Both the position numbers and the translations under genes were made by a program. Positions 42,108 through 49,230 of a DNA stretch of 64,000 nucleotides are shown here, piece after piece. The stretch is from Pseudalkalibacillus sp. SCS-8 (GTDB lineage Bacteria; Bacillota; Bacilli; Bacillales; Fictibacillaceae), in contig NZ_CP143541.1 in assembly GCF_040126055.1 (NCBI RefSeq), forward strand, positions 1,860,001 through 1,924,000, written 5' to 3'. Position 1 is the first letter of the stretch, and each line of letters opens with the position of its first letter. The notes below the pieces were generated by a model. It was not told the origin of the DNA, did no database searches, and worked only from the letters and a program-made list of their open reading frames with translations.

Positions 42108-42794
42108 ATGAAAAAACACCTTCGTGAGTTGAAAAAACAATCATCCTTAAACAAAATACATTTCTCTGAACAAAAGAAGCGGGAAACCTTCCAAAAGATA
42201 AAAGGAATGACACCGCGTAAAGAAAAACCATCCTTTTTGTTCAATAAATCATTAAGCTTTGCCGCATTGTCCATCTTACTGGTGCTCGTAGGTACAATCG
42301 GTTATGAATCATTAACATCCGAATCCGGTGGCAAACATGAAAACCAGCCATCTAAAAACCATATTGAACAGGAAGACGTTCAGGATGAGAAAAGAGATAT
42401 TAAGTTGACTGACGATAAAGCAAAAATGATATTGAACACATTTTATGAAAAGTTTTTCCCGGAAGTTGATGAGAAACATTACGTCAAACAATACAACACG
42501 AAGGAAGAGATGATAAAGCAAATGCAAACGATAGCTTCTGAAGAGGTCACAAGCTATTGGATGGACCATTTTTATCATGAAGAAAATGGGAAACTACATC
42601 TGGAAACCTTACATGGCATGCCAAAAATCAACTTCAAACTTATGACATTAGAAAGAGTGGATGAAAAAGTCTATTCCATAGACCAGGAACAAGAAAACAA
42701 TTTGAATGGTCGTTATGCAATCCATGTTACATTCGAATACATCTCAGATAAATGGATGATTACGAAGTATGATGTTGACTATCTAGAAAATTAA
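42108..42794 (+). CDS. transmembrane anti-sigma factor
   Basis: A 228-residue protein. A basic cytoplasmic head (about residues 1-45, KKHLRELKKQSSLNKIHFSE) should bind the sigma factor; one transmembrane helix follows (SFAALSILLVLVGTIGYESL); the rest is outside. The outer domain (about 100-225) contains NTKEEMIKQMQ, HFYHEENGKLHL and YAIHVTFEYISDKWMITKYD and matches a domain in the next gene product. No zinc-binding HxxxCxxC motif is present. It starts at the ATG right after the sigma stop. Confidence 0.82.
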   Translation: MKKHLRELKKQSSLNKIHFSEQKKRETFQKIKGMTPRKEKPSFLFNKSLSFAALSILLVLVGTIGYESLTSESGGKHENQPSKNHIEQEDVQDEKRDIKLTDDKAKMILNTFYEKFFPEVDEKHYVKQYNTKEEMIKQMQTIASEEVTSYWMDHFYHEENGKLHLETLHGMPKINFKLMTLERVDEKVYSIDQEQENNLNGRYAIHVTFEYISDKWMITKYDVDYLEN

Positions 42795-42809
42795 AAGGAG
42801 GCATTAGAA

Positions 42810-44138
42810 ATGAAGGTTTTGTCGGTACTACTTTTTTCAATGCTGATTGTTCTAGGAGGGTGTAACCAAGAACAAGCTGGTACTGACGAGCAAAAGAACC
42901 AAGACGAAGTAAAAAATGAAGAGCGTAAAGAGAAAGAAGATCATCAATACCAAGAGTCAAAACCTGATGGATCACCTGATGTGGCCATGCTTGAGGCGGA
43001 CCTTAGAGATAAATTGATTCAGGAAACAAATGAAAATGATAATGTGGAAAGATTTGATACGAAAGATGCCCTTTCTGTCTATCTTGAAGACATTCTAGTG
43101 AAATCATTGGCAGACACTTATGTGGAACGGTTCTACAAAGAGAATGGACAAGGCTTATTTTTGCAGCAAAAAGAATCCCTTGTATGGTTGGATACGAATG
43201 AATCCTATCAAACAGAAAACCTCTCAGAACGAAAATACAAGATTGTCCAAAGCTCAGAGAATGAACTGCTCGGAGAATATGAATTAACGATTACCTATAT
43301 CTATGACAACGAAACGTGGAAAATCCAAGAGCGGAATCTGCAATCAGAAAAGGACGAGAAATCACAAGATAACAATGTTGCAAGGAAAGATGATTCTGAG
43401 GAATCAAATGATAAGAAAGAAACAGAGCAAAATGATAGAAATAAAGAAACGGAAAAGAAGAAACCAGTTGAAAAAAAGAATGATAACAAGGATTCAAACC
43501 AAAAGGAAGACCCACAACAAGAGAAGCAACAACAACCAACAGAACAATCTCCAAAAGTGGTAGATGACCCGGATGACCTCCTTGTTGTCGTTAACAAGAA
43601 ATATCATTTACCTGAAGGATACGTTCCTCATGATCTCATTGAAGCACCTGTGCCTTTTCCATTTAAAGAGGACCTACCAAAGAAACAAATGCGCGCAGAG
43701 GCTGCAGCTGCATTAGATAAAATGTTTCAGGATGCGAACAGCCAAGGATTGAATCTTTATGCTCAATCCGGTTACCGTTCCTATGAACGACAGGAAGCCA
43801 TTTTTGCGGCGAATGTTGAGCGGTACGGCAGTAAAGAAAAGGCAAACCGTGTGAGCGCAGAACCTGGAGAAAGTGAACATCAAACCGGCCTCGCCATGGA
43901 TGTCACGTCACCAGCAGTTGATTACCGGCTTGTACAATCGTTCAGTCAAACGAAAGAAGGACAATGGGTTGAGAAGCACGCTAGTGATTATGGCTTCATC
44001 ATCCGTTACCCTAGGGGAAAGTCGTCCATTACGGGTTATGATTTTGAACCGTGGCATTTAAGATACGTTGGTAAGGAAGCAGCCAAATACATTGATTCCC
44101 AGAACATTACACTTGAAGAGTATCTAGGTGTACAATAA
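42810..44138 (+). CDS. VanY-type D-alanyl-D-alanine carboxypeptidase lipoprotein (M15B)
   Basis: A 442-residue lipoprotein. A lipobox LGGC lies at residues 15-18. Residues about 50-180 are a domain homologous to the outer domain of the preceding anti-sigma factor. A very charged Lys/Glu/Asp/Gln linker (about 185-250) leads to the M15 peptidase: SGYRSYERQEAIFAANVERY, the zinc motif SEHQTGLAMDV and a second ligand in FEPWHLRYVG. It should trim D-Ala from peptidoglycan stem peptides at the cell surface. It is the last gene of the sigma operon. Confidence 0.88.
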   Translation: MKVLSVLLFSMLIVLGGCNQEQAGTDEQKNQDEVKNEERKEKEDHQYQESKPDGSPDVAMLEADLRDKLIQETNENDNVERFDTKDALSVYLEDILVKSLADTYVERFYKENGQGLFLQQKESLVWLDTNESYQTENLSERKYKIVQSSENELLGEYELTITYIYDNETWKIQERNLQSEKDEKSQDNNVARKDDSEESNDKKETEQNDRNKETEKKKPVEKKNDNKDSNQKEDPQQEKQQQPTEQSPKVVDDPDDLLVVVNKKYHLPEGYVPHDLIEAPVPFPFKEDLPKKQMRAEAAAALDKMFQDANSQGLNLYAQSGYRSYERQEAIFAANVERYGSKEKANRVSAEPGESEHQTGLAMDVTSPAVDYRLVQSFSQTKEGQWVEKHASDYGFIIRYPRGKSSITGYDFEPWHLRYVGKEAAKYIDSQNITLEEYLGVQ

Positions 44139-44147
44139 GATTGGAGT

Positions 44148-44184
44148 AAAGGGTGATTCATAAAAGTGAATCACCCTTTATTTA
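44148..44184 (+). terminator. terminator of the sigma operon
   Basis: AAAGGGTGATTCA / TGAATCACCCTTTA stem with a 6-nt loop and T-rich tail. Confidence 0.88.
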
Positions 44185-44217
44185 TCACATACACACGAAG
44201 GAAGAGAGGTGAAAAGG

Positions 44218-45048
44218 ATGAAGGTCATAATAAGCCGAAAAGGATTCGATTCTTCATCTAGTGGTTACCCAAGTCCAATTTTGGAGGATGGCACCTTATT
44301 GTCACTCCCGATACCAGATCCTGATTCCCTTGTGTCCTACCATCACCTTACATCAAGAGAAAAAAACTATTTTGACTACATGAAATCAATTAATAACACG
44401 ATCAAACTAAAGAATAATTGGAAAGAGCTCGATGAAACGATTACATGTCATCTTGACCCGGATCTTGATGCGAATACGCTTAAAAGAGAGAAGGGATGGA
44501 AAGGGGTGTTCGGACAAAGTGGAGCCGCTCAACGTCACCTTGAAAATCAAGGGGTAGAAGAGGGCGACCTATTCCTTTTCTTTGGATGGTTCCGTAATAC
44601 AATCGTTAAAGGAGATCGAATCCTTTTCGATCCCCAAGATAAAAAGGGCAGACATATCATCTATGGATACTTACAAATCGGTGAAATTCATAAAGTCGAT
44701 TCAGCATTTAACATACCAAAATGGATGAGTGATCACCCACATGTGACTCCCCAGAAACGTGAAAAAGAGAGAAATACCATCTATGTTGCTAGAGATTCCT
44801 TGAACTGGTGTGAAAATACACCCGGATATGGAACATTTAATTTTCATGAACGACGTGTTTTGACGAAGCAAGGAATGAACAAGTCTTGTTGGGACCTTCC
44901 TGACATCTTCAAGGACCGGTCGATCAGCTATCATAAACCCTCAAGCTGGAAGGAAGGCTATTTTCAATCAGTCGCCCGAGGACAAGAATTTGTCGTGGAA
45001 TCAGATGAAAGCGTTCTCCAATGGGCGAAAGAGCTTATTCATACTTGA
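44218..45048 (+). CDS. Nmad3-like protein (nucleotide-modification associated domain 3)
   Basis: A 276-residue protein. It begins MKVIISRKGFDSSSSGYPSP then LEDGTLLSLPIPD, the start I recall for the Nmad3 family, which was defined by association with DNA hypermodification systems in phages and bacteria. FGQSGAAQRHLENQGVEEGD and LFLFFGWFRNTI follow. No modification or restriction genes are nearby. ATG 44218 follows GAGAGGTG; the GTG at 44209 lies within it. Its end overlaps the convergent OsmC gene by 14 nt. The role here is unknown. Confidence 0.72.
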   Translation: MKVIISRKGFDSSSSGYPSPILEDGTLLSLPIPDPDSLVSYHHLTSREKNYFDYMKSINNTIKLKNNWKELDETITCHLDPDLDANTLKREKGWKGVFGQSGAAQRHLENQGVEEGDLFLFFGWFRNTIVKGDRILFDPQDKKGRHIIYGYLQIGEIHKVDSAFNIPKWMSDHPHVTPQKREKERNTIYVARDSLNWCENTPGYGTFNFHERRVLTKQGMNKSCWDLPDIFKDRSISYHKPSSWKEGYFQSVARGQEFVVESDESVLQWAKELIHT

Positions 45049-45481
45049 TGATCGGTTCAACAGTTACATTTACATTACCTTTAACTGCCCTTGATATCAT
45101 GCAAGATTGTTCCGCTTTTTCAATAAGCTTCAGTGCCTTCTTATACGCCTTATCCGAATCGGTTTCGTTCAATACCAGTCTCGGGCGATGAATGATTTCT
45201 TTATATGTAATTACCTGATTCGTTACATCGACAATTCCTTCCGATTCCATGGACAAAGACGTTTTTTCGATTTTACCTCGCTCTAGCATGGCTGCAAGCG
45301 TAATGATATAACAAGTCGCTGCCGCTCCAAGCAACATCTCGTCTGGATTCGTACCAACACCTGGTCCATCCATTTCGGTAGGGATTGAAACTTTCGTTTT
45401 CAAATTTGCTGTTTCAATTTCACCAATGTCATTTCTAAGTCCTGGCCATTCAGCCTTCAAAAGAAAGCGATGCTGTGCCAT
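45035..45481 (-). CDS. OsmC family peroxiredoxin-like protein
   Basis: A 148-residue OsmC/Ohr-fold protein, which reduces organic hydroperoxides with a cysteine pair. It has GVGTNPDEMLLGAAATCYII with the first Cys, and a later AEQSCMISRAVKGNVNVTVE with the second, as in the SACOL1771-type subgroup. It is divergent from the ring-cleaving dioxygenase gene, and the TACT-N7-AGTA box lies between them, so both may respond to electrophile stress. Confidence 0.9.
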   Translation of the reverse strand: MAQHRFLLKAEWPGLRNDIGEIETANLKTKVSIPTEMDGPGVGTNPDEMLLGAAATCYIITLAAMLERGKIEKTSLSMESEGIVDVTNQVITYKEIIHRPRLVLNETDSDKAYKKALKLIEKAEQSCMISRAVKGNVNVTVEPIIKYE

Positions 45482-45566
45482 TATTTAACCCCCCTATTCC
45501 TATTTCTAAAGACTATTTTATGTTTATTAACCCACAAGCACAAATGTTTCATATCGGTTTTTATAT

Positions 45567-45608
45567 GGTATACTATAAAGTAAAGTTTCACTTACTATTT
45601 GTTAGTAA
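45567..45608. promoter_or_regulatory. promoter and YodB/CatR-type operator
   Basis: TACTATTTGTTAGTA at 45593-45607 is an exact TACT-N7-AGTA box as bound by the HxlR-family quinone/diamide sensors YodB and CatR of B. subtilis. It lies just downstream of a TATACT -10 candidate (about 45569), a repressing position, and 22 bp before the dioxygenase start. Confidence 0.65.
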
Positions 45609-45629
45609 AACAAGATTGGAGTGTTGGAC

Positions 45630-46604
45630 ATGAGCGATAAGAGGTCATTGAAAGGGATCCATCATGTCTCTGCTATAACAGGAGATGCAAAAAGAAATTA
45701 TCAGTTTTATACAAAAATATTGGGAATGCGTCTCGTAAAGAAAACGATCAATCAAGACGATCCTTCCGTCTATCACCTTTTCTATGCTGATGAAAGAGGC
45801 AATCCCGGTACAGACCTCACCTTTTTTGAAATTCCGATGGCTGGCCAGACATATTACGGTACAAGCAGCATTTCAACTTCTTCCTTAAGAGTTCCATCTG
45901 ATGCAGCGATAAACTATTGGAAGAAACGGTTTATCGAATTTGAAGTAGATCATGATGAAATCAGTCATGTAAATGGAAGATTGGCTTTACCTTTCAGGGA
46001 CTTTGAAGGTCAACGCCTCATGTTTGTTTCAGATGAAACCAACACAGGTGTAAAAGGTGGGAAGCCCTGGGAAAAGAGTCCTGTTCCAGAAGAGTTTGGG
46101 ATCGTCGGGCTTGGCCCCGTATTCATTACCATACCAAAACTAGAAAAAACCGAACAAATACTATTGAATGTTCTTGGTTTCAATAAAAAGAACAGCTATG
46201 ATACACAAAATCGGAATGTTGACGTATATGAGACCGGAGAGGGCGGTACAGGAGCAGAGGTACATCTAATGGAAAGAACGGACCTCCCTCCAGAGAGACC
46301 GGGACGTGGGAGCGTCCACCATGTTGCCTTCCGTGTAGAGAATGAAGAGGAACTTCATAAGTGGGTCGATTATATTAAAGAATTAAGGATTCCTAATTCA
46401 GGCTTTGTTGAACGGTATTATTTCAAATCCTTGTACTTCAGGGAACCGAATGGCGTTCTATTTGAACTGGCAACCGATGGACCTGGTTTTGAAGGGGATG
46501 AACCTTTTGAAACATTAGGAGAGAGCCTGGCACTACCACCTTATTTTGAGAAAGACCGAAAAGAAATTGAGGAAAAGTTGAAACCACTCGATACGAAAGA
46601 ATAA
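45630..46604 (+). CDS. ring-cleaving dioxygenase, VOC family (MhqA/MhqO-like)
   Basis: A 324-residue protein with two glyoxalase/VOC modules: IHHVSAITGDAKRNYQFYTK, ILGMRLVKKTINQDDPSVYH in the first and GSVHHVAFRVENEEELHKWV, FKSLYFREPNGVLFELATDG in the second. Metal ligands are the His of HHV, the His of VHHVAF and the Glu of LFELA. Members are induced by catechol and hydroquinones and cleave aromatic rings. ATG 45630 follows TTGGAGTG. It is coupled to the hydrolase gene downstream. Confidence 0.9.
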   Translation: MSDKRSLKGIHHVSAITGDAKRNYQFYTKILGMRLVKKTINQDDPSVYHLFYADERGNPGTDLTFFEIPMAGQTYYGTSSISTSSLRVPSDAAINYWKKRFIEFEVDHDEISHVNGRLALPFRDFEGQRLMFVSDETNTGVKGGKPWEKSPVPEEFGIVGLGPVFITIPKLEKTEQILLNVLGFNKKNSYDTQNRNVDVYETGEGGTGAEVHLMERTDLPPERPGRGSVHHVAFRVENEEELHKWVDYIKELRIPNSGFVERYYFKSLYFREPNGVLFELATDGPGFEGDEPFETLGESLALPPYFEKDRKEIEEKLKPLDTKE

Positions 46605-46619
46605 CGAGGAGGAAATTAT

Positions 46620-47228
46620 TTGGAACACATCTATATTGCAGGTAAAGAGAAGCATGGCCCAACCTTACTGCTTTTACATGGTACTGGCGGTAATGAAAAG
46701 GATTTGTTACCTCTAGCCGATATAATTGCTCCCAAAGCTTCTGTACTCGGAGTGAGAGGGAATGTGAGTGAAAATGGCATGCCCCGGTTCTTCAAACGAA
46801 TTCGTGAAGGTGTTTTTGATGAAGAAGACCTGAAGTTCCGGACCGAGGAGCTATACAATTTTATCGGAGAAATGTCAGAACGATACGAGTTTGACCGTGA
46901 TCAGCTGATCGCGATCGGTTATTCGAACGGTGCAAATATTGCGGGGAGCCTTTTGTATCACTATGAAGATGCGTTGAAAGGCGCCATTCTCTTTCATGCA
47001 ATGGTACCATTAAAGGGTGTAACATTACCTCCATTAAAAGAAACCCCGGTTTTCATTGGTGCAGGTGAAAATGATCCACTTATTCCAATGAATGAAACAA
47101 AAGAACTGGCAGAAGTGTTAAAAGGAGCAGGAGGTAAAGTGGAAGAGTTTTGGACGAATAGTGGACACCAATTGACGAGAGAAGAGGTTGAGAAAGCAAG
47201 GGAATGGTACGAAAAGAATTTTCATTAG
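46620..47228 (+). CDS. alpha/beta hydrolase, MhqD-like carboxylesterase
   Basis: A 202-residue phospholipase/carboxylesterase-family hydrolase. It has LLLLHGTGGNEKDLLPLADI (oxyanion region), the nucleophile in AIGYSNGANIAGSLLYHYED (GYSNG), Asp in VFIGAGENDPLIP and His in TNSGHQLTREEV. B. subtilis MhqD is of this type and is cotranscribed with MhqO/MhqE. The start is TTG after GAGGAGG, 15 nt after the dioxygenase gene. It probably acts on ring-cleavage products or quinone-derived esters. Confidence 0.9.
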   Translation: MEHIYIAGKEKHGPTLLLLHGTGGNEKDLLPLADIIAPKASVLGVRGNVSENGMPRFFKRIREGVFDEEDLKFRTEELYNFIGEMSERYEFDRDQLIAIGYSNGANIAGSLLYHYEDALKGAILFHAMVPLKGVTLPPLKETPVFIGAGENDPLIPMNETKELAEVLKGAGGKVEEFWTNSGHQLTREEVEKAREWYEKNFH

Positions 47229-47254
47229 GAGGATGAGAAATCATCCTCCTTTTA
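47227..47254 (+). terminator. terminator of the dioxygenase/hydrolase operon
   Basis: AGGAGGATGA / TCATCCTCCT stem followed by TTTTATG. Confidence 0.85.
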
Positions 47255-47297
47255 TGTATTCTATCTTACAGTAATCTAACGTAATCGATGATTTACT
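47255..47297 (+). promoter_or_regulatory. Crp-type site and promoter of the membrane protein/AhpD operon
   Basis: TGTAT-N6-TTACA at 47255-47270 matches the TGTAA-N6-TTACA palindrome of this region in 9 of 10 positions. Exactly 21 nt later TTTACT (47292-47297) can serve as -10. The layout is the same as at 49136 and 57811. Confidence 0.5.
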
Positions 47298-47328
47298 AGA
47301 ACAAGATAGGATTAAAGGAGGTGGAGAA

Positions 47329-47871
47329 ATGAATACGATCCATCATGGCTTTTGGACCTATTTCTTTTTCCGTAAACAAAAACACCTCGTAAAATACTAT
47401 GTCTTCGGAAGTATATTACCGGATATCATCTACTACATCATGTTCCTGTATATGGCCATTCGCTACCCCTTAGAAGAAGATACCTTTGATTTACATAGCA
47501 TTGTCCATCAGATGTTCGATCACCCGATCGTCATCGTTTTGAGACAGCTCGGACATTCCATCATTGTTTGGATCGTATTGATGATCATTACCATCATGCT
47601 GTCGAAATGGAAGCTCTCTCCCTGGAAGGCTGTTCTGTATGGTTGGTTTGGGCATATCATCATCGATTTGTTCACACATGTTCGTGATGCTGTTCCAATC
47701 CTTTATCCATTAAATGAATACATCGTTCGAGGACCGATTTCATATTGGGATCCGGATTTCTATGGGAGGGAGTTCAGTATCATCCATTCCGTTTTCTTCG
47801 TAGCAGCTATCTTTTATTTGATTGTTGAACGGGTGAAGATCAAAAAATCGAAGAAAAGGAAGGAGATCTGA
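47329..47871 (+). CDS. membrane protein with HxxH/D metal-like pattern
   Basis: A 180-residue protein starting NTIHHGFWTYFFFRKQKHLV and having four to five membrane segments. Conserved-looking polar residues lie at membrane borders: GSILPDIIYY, GWFGHIIIDLFTHVRDAVPI, which resembles the H..D....H pattern of YdjM-like membrane hydrolases. The function is unknown. An AAAGGAGGTGGAG ribosome site precedes the ATG. It lies 28 nt before the AhpD-like gene and is probably cotranscribed with it. Confidence 0.72.
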   Translation: MNTIHHGFWTYFFFRKQKHLVKYYVFGSILPDIIYYIMFLYMAIRYPLEEDTFDLHSIVHQMFDHPIVIVLRQLGHSIIVWIVLMIITIMLSKWKLSPWKAVLYGWFGHIIIDLFTHVRDAVPILYPLNEYIVRGPISYWDPDFYGREFSIIHSVFFVAAIFYLIVERVKIKKSKKRKEI

Positions 47872-47899
47872 TAAACTATTGAAAAGGAGGTCATATCAT

Positions 47900-48427
47900 A
47901 TGTCTGCTAGGATTGAAGTAATTGACTATGAACAAGCTGAAGGTAAAATGAAAGAATTGTATGATCGTTTCAATGGTCGCATGGCAAACATCCTTCGGGT
48001 CCAGTCTTTGAATCCGAAATCTTTGGAAGCACACTTGGATTATTATCGCGTCATCATGTTTGGGAAATCACCATTACCTAGACGCCTGCGTGAAATGATT
48101 GCAACAGTCGTCTCTACAACCAATGAATGTTTCTATTGAATGGAACATCATGGGGCGGCGCTCCATCTGCTTGTGAAAGATGAACGATTTGTTCAGCAAA
48201 TGAAAGAGGATTATCGGGATGCCGATCTTTCTAAGAAAGAACGAGCAATCTTGGATTATGCAGTGAAATTAACTGAAAAACCATCCAGCGTTGTGGATGA
48301 AGATGTACATACATTGCGGCAGCTTGGTTGTACAGATCAAGAAATTCTTGATATTTGTCAGATTACTTCGTACTTTAACTTTGTAAACCGAATGGCTGAA
48401 GGACTTGGCGTTGAGTTGGAGAAGTAA
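47900..48427 (+). CDS. AhpD-like peroxidase-related protein with in-frame TGA (candidate selenoprotein)
   Basis: A 175-residue carboxymuconolactone decarboxylase/AhpD-like protein if TGA at 48137-48139 is read through. The family active site is E-C-x-x-C-x-x-x-H. Here it reads NECFY, TGA, MEHHGAAL, so codon 80 sits at the second, peroxidatic cysteine; Cys77 and His84 are in place. The C-terminal 95 codons are intact and end with the family motif ITSYFNFVNRMAEGLGVELE. A hairpin with a GGC loop begins 11 nt after the TGA and fits bacterial SECIS rules. The start ATG 47900 follows AAAGGAGGT. A nonsense mutation is the alternative, but no other decay is visible. Confidence 0.75.
48150..48166 (+). 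promoter_or_regulatory. candidate bacterial SECIS hairpin
   Basis: ATGGGGC at 48150-48156 and GCTCCAT at 48160-48166 form a 7-bp stem (one G-U pair) with loop GGC. The loop starts 17 nt after the TGA. Published bacterial SECIS models ask for a G in the first two loop bases and 16-37 nt between UGA and loop; both are met. Confidence 0.6.
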
Positions 48428-48439
48428 TATCAACTTGGA

Positions 48440-48467
48440 AAGGGTTGACGATAATACGTCAACCCTT
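48440..48467. terminator. bidirectional terminator
   Basis: AAGGGTTGACG / CGTCAACCCTT stem between convergent genes; it overlaps the end of the phosphatidyltransferase gene. Confidence 0.8.
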
Positions 48468-49043
48468 CAGTAGTTTACGGGCTTCGAATAACCTTTGAAA
48501 CGTCGTGAACAATTCAATGGCAAGGAAGATAAGGGTGAGCACGGTCAAGTATTTAGAGAATAGGATCATTACCGATAAAAGGATGAACCCCTCCGTTCGT
48601 TCGGCTAAGCCAGCTTGGTAATAAAAAGACTTGACCCCATTTTTCTCAGATAGTGCACCAACTGTCAGAAATACCGTCATGGCAAAGATAATCGACACAC
48701 TAAGCAATAGCAGTGCCCACATCGATTCCTGAAAACGGAAGGCCAAACCTAGGATTACACTGATTTCAACAAGGCGGTCAAACGTAATATCTAATAAGGT
48801 TCCCCAGGATGATGGTTTTGTCTTACGAGCCATTGTTCCGTCAACGGCATCCAAGAAACCGGATAGCCAAAGAATGACGACGGCGAGCACGGGATGCCCG
48901 AAATACACCAATAAACCTGTTGATACCCCAACGAAAAAGCCTAAATAGGTCACCTGATTTGCACTTAGACCTTTGTTTAAAAAAAGATCAGCTGTTTTTT
49001 CAATCAAGGGCTGCACATATTTCCTTGCATGAGTATCTAGCAT
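48459..49043 (-). CDS. CDP-alcohol phosphatidyltransferase family protein (YnjF-like)
   Basis: A 194-residue membrane enzyme of phospholipid synthesis. The family motif DG-x2-AR-x8-G-x3-D-x3-D is seen in FLDAVDGTMARKTKPSSWGT, LLDITFDRLVE. About six membrane helices. The housekeeping PgsA and PssA have different flanks, so the alcohol acceptor is unknown. In E. coli the corresponding gene ynjF lies in the ynjABCDEF cluster. It is divergent from the ynjB-like gene and has a Crp-type site with a candidate -10 in its promoter. Confidence 0.88.
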   Translation of the reverse strand: MLDTHARKYVQPLIEKTADLFLNKGLSANQVTYLGFFVGVSTGLLVYFGHPVLAVVILWLSGFLDAVDGTMARKTKPSSWGTLLDITFDRLVEISVILGLAFRFQESMWALLLLSVSIIFAMTVFLTVGALSEKNGVKSFYYQAGLAERTEGFILLSVMILFSKYLTVLTLIFLAIELFTTFQRLFEARKLLKG

Positions 49044-49085
49044 AATTCAACCACCTTTAATAATAGAACTTGACGTATCGTACTA

Positions 49086-49128
49086 AGTGTAACCATATTT
49101 GGGCAGAGTTACAGTAATGCACCTTACA
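49086..49128 (-). promoter_or_regulatory. Crp-type site and promoter of the phosphatidyltransferase gene
   Basis: Read on the minus strand, TGTAA-N6-TTACT (49128-49113) is followed after 21 nt by TACACT (49091-49086) as -10. The site has one mismatch to the palindrome TGTAA-N6-TTACA. Confidence 0.5.
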
Positions 49129-49135
49129 TCGACAT

Positions 49136-49178
49136 TGTAAGATTACTTACATAAATATCTGCAGATAACTATTATACT
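49136..49178 (+). promoter_or_regulatory. Crp-type site and promoter of the ynj operon
   Basis: A perfect TGTAA-N6-TTACA palindrome at 49136-49151 is followed after 21 nt by TATACT (49173-49178). This puts the site centre near -41.5, the position of class II Crp/Fnr activation. Confidence 0.65.
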
Positions 49179-49230
49179 TACATTAGACGAGTTTGAAAAA
49201 TCAAATAGGAGTTGGAGGTTCAGAAGACAA

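Noticed and set aside
43291-43597. Ser/Cys-rich minus-strand frames opposite the VanY linker
   Set aside because: They are mirror images of the low-complexity Lys/Glu/Asp linker and have no ribosome site.
47879-48139. Separate 86-residue truncated protein ending at TGA, followed by a second gene at 48140
   Set aside because: The second frame has no ribosome site, both halves are in the same frame and together make one complete AhpD-like protein; read as one gene with a recoded or mutated TGA.
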